Source: Paucibacter sp963740455
Lineage (GTDB): Bacteria > Pseudomonadota > Gammaproteobacteria > Burkholderiales > Burkholderiaceae_C
Assembly: GCA_963740455.1 (NCBI GenBank)
Contig: CAVUEF010000019.1
Location: 53,022-117,021, forward strand
Reading direction: 5' to 3'
DNA length: 64,000 bases
The notes under the pieces are model-generated. The model was not told the DNA's origin, did not search any database, and saw nothing but the letters and a program-made list of their open reading frames with translations. The first letter of the stretch is position 1. Every line of letters starts with the position of its first letter. A program made the translations under genes and the position numbers. Positions 25,384 to 33,675 of this stretch are shown here, in pieces.

Positions 25384-25929
25384 ATGCAGTTTTTCAAGCG
25401 CTTTCATCATTGTTCTGCCTGCGGAGGTGCGGTCACCTACACAGTGCCCGAAAACGACAACCGGGAGCGCGCCACCTGCACCGTCTGCCACCTGATTCAC
25501 TACCAGAATCCGATCAATGTGGTCGGCACCCTGCCCGTCTGGGGCGAGCAGGTGCTGCTGTGCAAGCGCAATATCGAGCCCCGTTACGGCTTGTGGACTC
25601 TGCCCGCCGGTTTTCTGGAGCTCGGCGAGACGACGGCCGAAGGCGCGCAGCGCGAGACCGACGAGGAAGCCGGTGCGCATTTCGAACTGCAAGGCCTCTA
25701 CACCGTGCTCAATGTGGTACGCGTCGGTCAGGTGCACTTCTTCTATCGCGCCAGACTGCTCGACACCCAGTTCAATCCCGGCCCAGAGACCATCGAGGCA
25801 AGACTTTTTCATGAGCACGAGGTGCCGTGGGACGAGATCGCCTTTCGCACCGTGCGCGAGACCTTGAAACGCTATTTCGCCGACCGGCGCGACGGCAGGT
25901 TCGAGGTCTACTGCGGCGACATTGTGTGA
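25384..25929 (+). CDS. NUDIX hydrolase with N-terminal zinc ribbon
   Basis: A 181 aa protein. The N-terminal 40 residues hold two CxxC pairs (CSACGG and CTVCHL), a zinc ribbon as in NudC-like proteins. The NUDIX box is complete: GFLELGETTAEGAQRETDEEAG (split as GFLELGETTAEGAQRE then TDEEAG), near residues 78-100. It should hydrolyse a nucleoside diphosphate derivative, possibly NADH- or ADP-ribose-type. The start is the ATG at 25384 after a weak ribosome binding site. Its promoter must lie in the short divergent gap with maiA. Confidence 0.85.
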   Translation: MQFFKRFHHCSACGGAVTYTVPENDNRERATCTVCHLIHYQNPINVVGTLPVWGEQVLLCKRNIEPRYGLWTLPAGFLELGETTAEGAQRETDEEAGAHFELQGLYTVLNVVRVGQVHFFYRARLLDTQFNPGPETIEARLFHEHEVPWDEIAFRTVRETLKRYFADRRDGRFEVYCGDIV

Positions 25930-26008
25930 GCCTGGTGCAGGCTCGCTGCGCTGTTCACGTCGTCATGGCTCGATCGCCGCAGCAAGGCCGCCGCGCGCGC
26001 CAGCACCA

Positions 26009-27949
26009 TCAGCGCGTCGTCCGTCCCGATGAACGCCCGACCTGCGCACTCGCCCAGGGGCCGGTGATGCCGTCCAGATTGCAGTCCCACAAGGCCTGCA
26101 CGTCCATGGCGTCGGTGACGCCTTCGGCATAGACCTTGAGCGCCAGGCTGCGCAGCATGATCACGAGACCGCGCACGAAGGCGGCGCGTGCCGCGTCGCC
26201 CGCCACCCCTTGCACGACCGAGGCATCGAGCTTCACGAAGTCGAGCCCGGCCTGGTAGAGCCGTTCGACCTGGGACAGGCCCGGCCCTGCATGTTCGATG
26301 CCGAGCTTGACGCCCAGAGGGCGAAGCTGGCGGCCCAACTCATGGAGCAGATCGAAACTGTTGATGGCCGCCGGTTCGGCGACTTCCATGCCAAGCTTTC
26401 TGGCGGCCTGCGGCGACTGGAACACCAGGTCGCGCAAGCGTGCCGTGAAGCCGCCATCAAGCAGCGACGCTGGCGCGATATTCACACAACGGGGTTGACC
26501 GTCACGCGCAATCGCTTCCAGCGCCAGCGCCACCACATGCGTGTCGACATCAGCCGTCAAGCGACTGCGCACGGCCAGCGGCAGCCAGCGCTGTGCGGGC
26601 TCGAACTCGCCATCTGCTTCCAGTTGCATTTGCAGCGGGCATTCCAGATGCTGAACCTGGTTGCCTTGGTCAATCACCGGAAACTGCACCAACCGCGTGT
26701 GGCGCTGCCTGATGGCGTCACCAATTTGCTGGCGCCAGACGCGCTCGCCCTGGGCCGGCAGACCAGCCGCACCAGGCGACGCCAATTCGACCGCAAAATT
26801 GCCCACGGCTTCGGCACGTGCGAGCGCCGCATCGGCCGCGCCGAACCAGACGCTCGAACGGGTGCTGCGCGGCATCTCGACCGCGCCGAGCGAGACGTGG
26901 ATATGCGGGCCGAACGCGGGCAGGCTGCTGCGCAAGGCTTCGGCCAGCGCGACCGCGGTCTCCTGTGCGACGCCGGGCGCGGGCAGCCACAGCGCGAAGT
27001 CGGCTCCGTTCAGCCGGCCGGCAAAGCATCCCAGGACGCGCTCGGGATAACTGGTCAAGGCGTTGGCCACCGTCACCAGCGCGCGGTCGACCGTGGGCCG
27101 ACCCAGGCGCAGGTTCAGGTCTTGCAAGTCGCGCAGGCGCAGCAACACCATGCCGACCTCGTCCGGGCCGTCGTCACGCACCAGCGCCGACTCCAACTGC
27201 GCCAGAAACTGTCGGCGGTGCGACAGGCCGGTGAGCCCGTCGCATTGCGCCTGGATGCGCAGTGCCTCGAGCTGCTCGGCCTGGGCCTCGAACATGCGCT
27301 GCATACGCACGACCATGGTATTCATGGCCTGTGTGAGGCGCTGCAACTCGGGCACCTGCGACTCGGCAATCGTCACGAAATTGCCGTCCACCAGCGACTG
27401 CGCCTGTCGCACCGCGTTGTCCAGCGGCCTGCGGATGCGGCTCAACACGAGCATGCCGACGACGCCCACCATCGCGCCCACCAGCGCCAGCAGGCCGGCG
27501 GTACGCAGGGTGCTGCGCCACAGCTCGTCATGCACATAGGCCGACTGGCTCAGCACCTCGACCGAACCCGCAGCACGCCATCCATCCGACACCTGGGCCA
27601 CACCAGGCGTTATCGTCACCGGGGTCAAGGCCACGAACCAGGCCGGCGCAACACTGGGAGCGGCCGGCACGCGACGCTCAAGCGCCGGCTTGCCATCGGC
27701 CTTGCGCCACACCAGGCTCTGGTAGTGGCCGCTATCGAACTGGGCTGCCACCAGCAGCTTCATCAACGCTTCATCGCCATGTTGCTGCGACATGGCCAGC
27801 GCGAGCGACAAGGCGTTGTCACTGTTCTTGAGCTGCAACTGGGTTTGCAGGACTTGGCGCATCGACCCCGCCGACACGGCCACGCTGCCCATCAGCGACA
27901 GCAGCACCGCGCCCAGCAAGAGCAACCAGATCTGGCGCATCAACGACAT
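26009..27949 (-). CDS. lapD: LapD-like inner-membrane c-di-GMP receptor (degenerate GGDEF-EAL)
   Basis: A 646 aa membrane protein: transmembrane helix 1 near residues 5-27, a periplasmic LapD/MoxY-type domain to about 150, helix 2 near 152-172, HAMP, GGDEF (about 230-390) and EAL (about 400-640). Both output domains look degenerate: the GGDEF site reads NGADF, and the EAL entry reads ECPLQM. This is the pattern of a receptor rather than an enzyme, as in Pseudomonas LapD, which sequesters the periplasmic protease LapG when c-di-GMP is bound. The start at 27949 is supported by GGAGAG. It lies 40 bp after the lapG remnant. Confidence 0.85.
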   Translation of the reverse strand: MSLMRQIWLLLLGAVLLSLMGSVAVSAGSMRQVLQTQLQLKNSDNALSLALAMSQQHGDEALMKLLVAAQFDSGHYQSLVWRKADGKPALERRVPAAPSVAPAWFVALTPVTITPGVAQVSDGWRAAGSVEVLSQSAYVHDELWRSTLRTAGLLALVGAMVGVVGMLVLSRIRRPLDNAVRQAQSLVDGNFVTIAESQVPELQRLTQAMNTMVVRMQRMFEAQAEQLEALRIQAQCDGLTGLSHRRQFLAQLESALVRDDGPDEVGMVLLRLRDLQDLNLRLGRPTVDRALVTVANALTSYPERVLGCFAGRLNGADFALWLPAPGVAQETAVALAEALRSSLPAFGPHIHVSLGAVEMPRSTRSSVWFGAADAALARAEAVGNFAVELASPGAAGLPAQGERVWRQQIGDAIRQRHTRLVQFPVIDQGNQVQHLECPLQMQLEADGEFEPAQRWLPLAVRSRLTADVDTHVVALALEAIARDGQPRCVNIAPASLLDGGFTARLRDLVFQSPQAARKLGMEVAEPAAINSFDLLHELGRQLRPLGVKLGIEHAGPGLSQVERLYQAGLDFVKLDASVVQGVAGDAARAAFVRGLVIMLRSLALKVYAEGVTDAMDVQALWDCNLDGITGPWASAQVGRSSGRTTR

Positions 27950-27989
27950 GAAAGGCTCTCCGACACAGTTGACTCCCGTGCAACGTACA

Positions 27990-28367
27990 TCATAAGAACC
28001 CTTGCGCACTCATTTTGACCAAGACGTCTCGCCAGCGCGACAGACGCTCCAGCGGATTGCCCGCAGTGCGCTCCCCCACACCTTGCCACAAACCTTCGCC
28101 GTTGAAGCTGAAAACTGGCGTCAGATCCGGACGCTGCGATCCCGTTGCAACGCGTGACACCAGATTATCAAGAATCAAGGGCTCGGCATTCGGACTTGCA
28201 TAGTAAGCCAGCACCCTATGCGCTTGGCTGCTGGTATGCCCAATGACCCGTTGCAGCTGAGCTGTCGCCGCCACTGTCCGTGGTGCGAGGGCGCTCGCGG
28301 CTCCGGGCATGCGGGCGCCATCCCAGGCAACGGCGCTTTGCGCAACGAGCGCCAGGCCAATCAGCAT
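27990..28367 (-). pseudogene. lapG-like transglutaminase-type protease, internally deleted
   Basis: The 125-codon frame begins with a signal-like stretch (MLIGLALVAQSAVAWDGARM) and ends with the typical C-terminal part of LapG-type (BTLCP) proteases: AHRVLAYYASPNAEPLILDN, then RPDLTPVFSFNGEGLW and LSRWRDVLVK. LapG proteins are about 200 residues with the catalytic Cys in a GDCEDFAI-like motif. That block of roughly 75-80 residues is missing here, and residues VIGHTSSQAHRV join the two ends in frame. The catalytic His (in AHRVL) remains but the Cys is gone. The start codon is also unclear (TTG 28370 or ATG 28367). It is most likely non-catalytic. Confidence 0.65.
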
Positions 28368-28442
28368 CAACCGGCGGCCCGACCATTGCGCCGCGCCGTG
28401 CCCTGCGCCAAAGCGGCCCGGCGACTCTTTGCCATCAGTCGC

Positions 28443-28748
28443 TCAGGAGGCGTCACTCAGCCGCGCACGCCAATAACCGGGCTTGCGCCTCATGGGTGCC
28501 ACCGCGACAACAAAAATCTCGCTCTCGCTGAGCAGATACACCAACGAGAACTTGAAAGTCCGGTCGACCACCCGGCGGGTGCGTTGCTTGTACTTGGGCC
28601 AAGTCTCTGGTGCGGACGCTGCTTGTTGCTCTGCCACGTGGACTGCCGTGTCGTACCGAACTGCCAGACGAGCACCGATGGCGATGTAGTACTCGACTTG
28701 GTTCAGAAACTCGGCTCGAGCGTCCGGGTGATACCGGACCGTTCTCAC
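28443..28748 (-). CDS. RelE/ParE family toxin
   Basis: A 101 aa basic protein with the ParE/RelE fold pattern: RYHPDARAEFLNQVEYY at the N-terminus, a Pro/Trp region (PETWPKYKQRTRRVVDRTF) and the C-terminal strand FVVAVAPMRRKPGYWRARL. ParE-type toxins inhibit gyrase and RelE-type toxins cleave mRNA on the ribosome; this pattern fits ParE-like proteins better. Its start overlaps the antitoxin stop by 4 bp (ATGA), the standard type II arrangement. Confidence 0.85.
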   Translation of the reverse strand: MRTVRYHPDARAEFLNQVEYYIAIGARLAVRYDTAVHVAEQQAASAPETWPKYKQRTRRVVDRTFKFSLVYLLSESEIFVVAVAPMRRKPGYWRARLSDAS

Positions 28749-28978
28749 CGGCGGATGAGGCGGCGAGCTTCTGCGTGGACATCCTCGGCCGAGATGAGCT
28801 CGACGGCACCACTCTCAATCTCTGCGACTCGACGCTCAATCTCACGGTCCCACGCAGCGTCGGCACCTGTATCTGATTCACCTTCCAAGGAGTCCAGCAG
28901 TTCCTCGGCGAGGCGCGCACGATCATGGATGGGCAAGGCCTTTGCGCGGGCAGAAAGCTCTTCGACTAGGGTGGGCAT
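28745..28978 (-). CDS. Addiction module antitoxin (Unstab_antitox family)
   Basis: A 77 aa acidic protein with the family sequence LPIHDRARLAEELLDSLEG, followed by DAAWDREIERRVAEIESG and EDVHAEARRLIRR. These proteins bind and neutralise the ParE/RelE toxin encoded immediately after. The ATG at 28978 follows a strong GGAGG. The pair is encoded antitoxin first with a 4 bp overlap. Confidence 0.87.
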   Translation of the reverse strand: MPTLVEELSARAKALPIHDRARLAEELLDSLEGESDTGADAAWDREIERRVAEIESGAVELISAEDVHAEARRLIRR

Positions 28979-29565
28979 GGCGACCTCCGATGGCTAGAGC
29001 TGAAGTTTACAGGGAGGCCACGCCAGGCGCGTTGGTGTGACGCCCAACCCATCGGTCGCCCGCGTGGGTCTTTCACCAGGGTCGGTGGCACATTCCTGAT
29101 CTGCAAGGTGGTCACTGATTTTCGGCAGGCCTGGTCAAAGCGCCGTCGGCAATGACAAGTAGTTCATCGAACCCGAGTTGGAGTGGAACGGCAGATGCCG
29201 ATATGCTGCATCGCAGCATGGTCCGATATACTGACGTCGCATCGACGCCAGTGGCCCTCAAACACGCTTGGCAAAGCGGCGGGCGGCGAAGCTTCATGGC
29301 GCTTGGCCGTTCGCGGGCGGTTGAGGTCCGGTCCACACTGCGCGAAGCGACGACAATGACGACGCTTTTGGTGCCACCCGTGCGGAGACCATGACCGCGC
29401 CTCCACGTCCGTTGTCAAGCGAGAGGGACCTCAGTTTTCAATCGTTGACGTGCTGCACGCCATGCGGCGCGTCATCCAGTCCGGTGCACCCCTTGCTTGC
29501 CTGCTTGGTGCATTCCCCATTGCCACTGTCGGGCCGGATGAATCCCGCGCCAACCTAGTCCAACC
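28979..29565. other. Gene-poor region between the TA module and the acetyl-CoA hydrolase gene
   Basis: No convincing gene is seen in these 587 bp; the short open frames on both strands have no recognisable domain, ribosome binding site or family resemblance. The only structured element noticed is a 17 bp inverted repeat at 29203-29219. The stretch could be remnant DNA from insertions or deletions around the toxin-antitoxin module. Confidence 0.5.
29203..29219. promoter_or_regulatory. Isolated palindrome resembling the phasin operator
   Basis: ATGCTGC-ATC-GCAGCAT has perfect 7 bp arms. Its core, CTGC-ATC-GCAG, differs by one base from the core of the palindrome before phaP at 51648-51666 (CTGC-ATT-GCAG). 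It lies about 350 bp before the acetyl-CoA hydrolase/GNAT gene, too far for a simple operator unless a promoter is hidden in between. Confidence 0.35.
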
Positions 29566-31593
29566 ATGCTTCTGATACGAACAACGACACTCGAAAACGC
29601 GCTGGACGTCGTTACACAGCGACTCGCCGGGCACGCCGCCGAAGGCATCCGGCCAGTGTGCTATCTGCCGGGCAACGCCGGCCGCATCGACGCCGTCGAA
29701 CGATTCATCTTCGAACAGCCGCAGCGGCTCGGCGGCGTCGACGTCTTCCAGGTGCTCGCGCTCGGACCGGCAACGGGCTGGCGGCGGGCAGTCATGGGTG
29801 GCGTCGGCATCGTCACGCCGTTCATCGGCCCGGGTGTACGCGAACTGGTCAACTCCGGGCTGGCGCGCAACATCCGCTGCAACCTGTCGCAGGTGCCACG
29901 GCTCTTCGAAGGTCGATGGCGGCCGCATGTCGCCTTCGCACACACGTCGCCACCCGACGACTCGGGCCGCGTGACGCTCGGGCTGAACGCGGGCATCGAT
30001 TTCGCCCCAGTCAGGCAGGCCGTGTTCAAGGTCGCCATGGTCAATGCGCGCATGCCGCGCTGGCATATCGCCACGCATGACGATCCTGCGACGGGACAAC
30101 GCATTGAAAGCGGCTGCGCGATGAACCTGGCCGACTTCGACCTTGTCGTCGAAATCGACGAGCCGCTGATCGAGCACCACATGGCACCGACGTTGCCCGT
30201 GCACGAGCTGCAGACTCGCGCGATCGCCCGCGGGATCGTCGATCTGCTTTGCCGCACGGCGCCTGCATCCGGGCCCACCGCGCTGCCGCACACGATTCAA
30301 CTGGGCATCGGCAAGATCCCGAATGCCGTGGCGAACGAGCTTGTCAATCGCGGCGTCTCGGTGCGCGGCGTGTGGTCGGAGCTGTTTTCCGACGGTGTGC
30401 TTGCGCTGTACCGCGCCGGTCTGATCCGGGACACGCACGGCCCCTCACTGCGCGAGCGCATCGTCGTCGGCTTCGTGCTCGGCAGCCGGGCCTTGTACGA
30501 GACGATGCACGAGAACCCCGAATTCGCCGTGCTGCCGCAGGAAATCGTCAACGACCCGGCGGTCATCAAGCACAACCCGGCCATGGCCAGCATCAACAGT
30601 GCACTCGCTGTGAGCCTGAGCGGCGAGGTCTGCGCGTCGATGATCGCCAAGCATTACTACTCCGACGTCGGCGGTCAGTTCGACTTCGCGCTCGGCGCGT
30701 CCTGGGCGAAGGGAGGGATCGCGATCATTGCGCTGCCCAGCGTCGTGAAGCGCGGCGATGGCGCGCTGCTGAGCAAGATCGTCGCGCTGCACCCCGAGGG
30801 CGCCCACCACACGATCAGTGCCGACCTGCCGGTGGTCGTAGTCACTGAACAAGGCGTCGCCGACCTGCGCCACCTGCACGATCCAGAACGTATCGACGCG
30901 ATGCTTGGCGTCGCGCACCCGAGCTGGCGCACGCTGCTGGCCAAGGAAGCGCGCAGGCTGCCGTCGATGCAGGGCGTGGACGCCATTGCGGCGCAGCTGA
31001 TTGCCTTGCAAGACGGGCGTCACGCGCTGCTTCGTCCCGCGACCAAGGACGACATCGCGGCCATCGGTGAATACATCGTCCGCCTGAGCAACGACGATCG
31101 GCGCACGCGCTACATGGGCACGGTCACGGTGTCGCACCTCACGTCGCCCGACCGGCTGTCGCGCCTCTACGATCACACGCTGGACTACCGGCAGCACGCC
31201 GCCTTCATCGTCGAACTCGATGAGGAGATCATCGGTGTGGCCCATGCCTTCCGCATTGGAGAAAGCGGAACCTACGAGGTCTCGTTCTCGCGCCGCAGCG
31301 ACCTGCGCGGCCAGGGCATCGGCAGACACCTGATGCAGATGCTTATCGACTGGGGCGCGATGTTCGCGCAGGACTTCTACGCCACCACCTACCGCAGCGA
31401 GAACCCGCGCATGCGCGCGCTGTTCGACCGATTTGGCTTCGTCGCTAAGGCCGATGCAGACGACCGCCAGTTGGTGGTCTATACCGCCTCGATGGCGGAC
31501 CTCGTGCGGGCGAGCGAACGCGTCATGGAGCTCCAGCAGGATGCTTCGCCCGCCAAGGACGCGCCGGCAGCGGCGGTGCAGCAAGCGCAGTAG
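29566..31593 (+). CDS. Bifunctional acetyl-CoA hydrolase/transferase and GNAT acetyltransferase
   Basis: A 675 aa two-domain protein. Residues 1 to about 480 are an acetyl-CoA hydrolase/CoA-transferase fold with IQLGIGKIPNAVANEL and the catalytic-Glu motif VWSELFSDGV, then GGQFDFALGASWAKGG near the end. Residues of about 490-640 are a GNAT domain with SFSRRSDLRGQGIGRHLMQ (acetyl-CoA pyrophosphate loop RGQGIG) and NPRMRALFDRFGF. This fusion is known as a family in Proteobacteria. It probably links acyl-CoA status to protein or small-molecule acetylation, but substrates are not known. No strong ribosome binding site is seen before the ATG. Confidence 0.88.
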   Translation: MLLIRTTTLENALDVVTQRLAGHAAEGIRPVCYLPGNAGRIDAVERFIFEQPQRLGGVDVFQVLALGPATGWRRAVMGGVGIVTPFIGPGVRELVNSGLARNIRCNLSQVPRLFEGRWRPHVAFAHTSPPDDSGRVTLGLNAGIDFAPVRQAVFKVAMVNARMPRWHIATHDDPATGQRIESGCAMNLADFDLVVEIDEPLIEHHMAPTLPVHELQTRAIARGIVDLLCRTAPASGPTALPHTIQLGIGKIPNAVANELVNRGVSVRGVWSELFSDGVLALYRAGLIRDTHGPSLRERIVVGFVLGSRALYETMHENPEFAVLPQEIVNDPAVIKHNPAMASINSALAVSLSGEVCASMIAKHYYSDVGGQFDFALGASWAKGGIAIIALPSVVKRGDGALLSKIVALHPEGAHHTISADLPVVVVTEQGVADLRHLHDPERIDAMLGVAHPSWRTLLAKEARRLPSMQGVDAIAAQLIALQDGRHALLRPATKDDIAAIGEYIVRLSNDDRRTRYMGTVTVSHLTSPDRLSRLYDHTLDYRQHAAFIVELDEEIIGVAHAFRIGESGTYEVSFSRRSDLRGQGIGRHLMQMLIDWGAMFAQDFYATTYRSENPRMRALFDRFGFVAKADADDRQLVVYTASMADLVRASERVMELQQDASPAKDAPAAAVQQAQ

Positions 31594-31826
31594 TCAGCTT
31601 TTCACCAGCGCTCAGTCATGGCCAGGACGCTGATTTCGAGCGAGGACCAAGCGGACAATCCCGGTTCCTGGAAGTGCAAGAACCACGCGCGCGCAACACT
31701 ATCCTGGCGGCGGCGCGCATTCAGCTGCCACGAGGGCAGCTACCAAGTCCCGGCGCGCGCAGCCCACGCGCTTGAAGAGGGTCTGCGCCGCCTTGCCCGC
31801 CACAACAAGCGGTATCAGGAGCCCCA

Positions 31827-33621
31827 TCAGCGCCGCGGCGGCGGCACGTCGGTGCAAGTGCCATGCGCGATTTCGGCGGCCATGCCTATCGATTCGCCCA
31901 GCGTCGGGTGCGGATGGATGGTCTTGCCGATGTCGACCGCATCGGCGCCCATCTCGATGGCCAGCGCGATCTCGCCGATCATGTCGCCGGCATGCGTGCC
32001 GACGATGCCGCCACCGACGATGCGGTGCGTCGCATCGTCGAACAGCAGCTTGGTGAAGCCCTCGTCACGGCCGTTCGCAATCGCGCGGCCCGATGCGGCC
32101 CAGGGGAACTGGCCCTTCTTGAGCTTGACGCCCTGCGCCTTGGCCTGGTCTTCGGTGAGTCCCACCCAGGCCACCTCGGGGTCGGTATAGGCCACGCTAG
32201 CAATCACGCGCGCATCGAAGTGCGAACGGCTCAGCTGCGCGTCGCCGAGGATGGCGCCGGCCGCCACTTCGGCCGCCACATGCCCCTCGTGCACGGCCTT
32301 GTGCGCCAGCATCGGCTGGCCCACCAGGTCGCCGATGGCAAAGATGTGCGGCACATTGCTGCGCATTTGCGCGTCCACCTCGATGAAGCCGCGCTCCGTC
32401 ACTGCCACGCCGGCCTTCTCAGCAGCGATCTTCTTGCCGTTGGGTGTGCGCCCGACCGCTTGCAGCACCAGGTCGTAGACGCCTTCGCTTTTGACGCCAT
32501 CAAGCGTTTCGAACTGCACCTTGATGCCGTCGGGCGTGGCTTCGGCGCCGACGGTCTTGGTACCCAGCATGATCTTGTCGAAGCGTTTCGCATTCATCTT
32601 CTGCCAGACCCTGACAAGGTCGCGGTCGGCGCCCTGCATCAGGCCGTCGAGCATTTCGACCACCTCAAGCCTGGCGCCCAGCGTCGAATAAACGGTGCCC
32701 ATCTCCAGGCCGATGATGCCTCCGCCGATAATGAGCATCTTCTTGGGCGTCGCCCTTCAGCTCCAATGCGCCGGTCGAATCGACAATGCGCTCATCAAGG
32801 GGGAGAAACGGCAGACGCACGGCAGACGAGCCGGCCGCGATGATGGCCTGCTTGAAGCGTATCGTCTGGGTGGTGCCGGTCTTGGCCTGCGCTTCTCCGG
32901 TGGTTTCCTCGACCTGCACGTGATGGGCATCGACGAAAGCGCCGTAGCCGCGTACGAGCGTGACCTTGCGCATCTTGGCCATCGCAGCCAGACCGCCGGT
33001 GAGCTTGGCCACGACCTTGTCCTTGTGGGTGCGCAGCTTGTCGATGTCAACCTTGGGCGCACCGAACTCGACGCCGAGCTCGACCATGTGACTCACTTCG
33101 TCCATCACCGCCGCCACATGCAGCAAGGCCTTGGACGGAATGCAGCCCACATTCAGGCAGACACCGCCCAACGCCGCGTAACGCTCGACCAGCACCACCT
33201 TGAGACCCAGGTCCGCCGCGCGAAACGCGGCCGAATAGCCGCCCGGTCCGGCGCCCAGCACCAGCAGGTCGCAATCGATGTCGGCGCTGCCGCCGTAGCT
33301 GGCGGCTGGCGGAACGATCAGGGCCTGAGGCGGCACAGTCGCTGCAACAGGGTCAGGTCTTGCCGGGGCGGCGGCTGCGCCCTCGGCGCTCTCCAGCGTC
33401 AACAGCACCGTCCCCTGGTTGATCTTGTCGCCGAGCGACACCTTGATCTCCTTGACCACGCCAGCGTGCGACGAAGGAATCTCCATCGATGCCTTGTCGC
33501 TCTCGACGGTGACCAGGCTTTGGTCGGCCTTGACCGTATCGCCGACCTTGACCAGCAACTCGATGACGGCCACGTCCTTGAAGTCGCCGATGTCGGGGAC
33601 TTTTACTTCGATCAATGCCAT
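31827..33621 (-). pseudogene. lpdA: Dihydrolipoamide dehydrogenase with lipoyl domain, frameshifted as read
   Basis: E3 of the pyruvate dehydrogenase complex, about 597 aa if intact. The first frame (33621 to about 32750) gives a lipoyl domain (ESDKASMEIP), the FAD motif GAGPGGYSAAF and the redox pair GGVCLNVGCIPSK. The second frame gives the NAD motif IIGGGIIGLEMG, AIGDLVGQPMLAHKA and the C-terminal HPHPTLGES with the active His-Glu. The two join around 32745-32757, where one extra base after GGCGAC breaks the frame (total length 1795 bp). Both halves are well conserved and the gene should be essential for PDH activity, so an assembly or read error is as likely as a true mutation. Confidence 0.85.
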
Positions 33622-33675
33622 GTCCTAAGTCCTTTATTACGTGCTTCAGTCAGTGACGTCCACGCATCGCTTCGA

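Noticed and set aside
26210..28018. Open frame of 602 codons opposite lapD
   Set aside because: Shadow of the lapD coding strand; composition is dominated by Arg, His and Gln and no motif is visible.
29431..30438. Minus-strand open frame of 335 codons before and inside the CoA hydrolase gene
   Set aside because: It overlaps the well-supported plus-strand gene and shows no domain.
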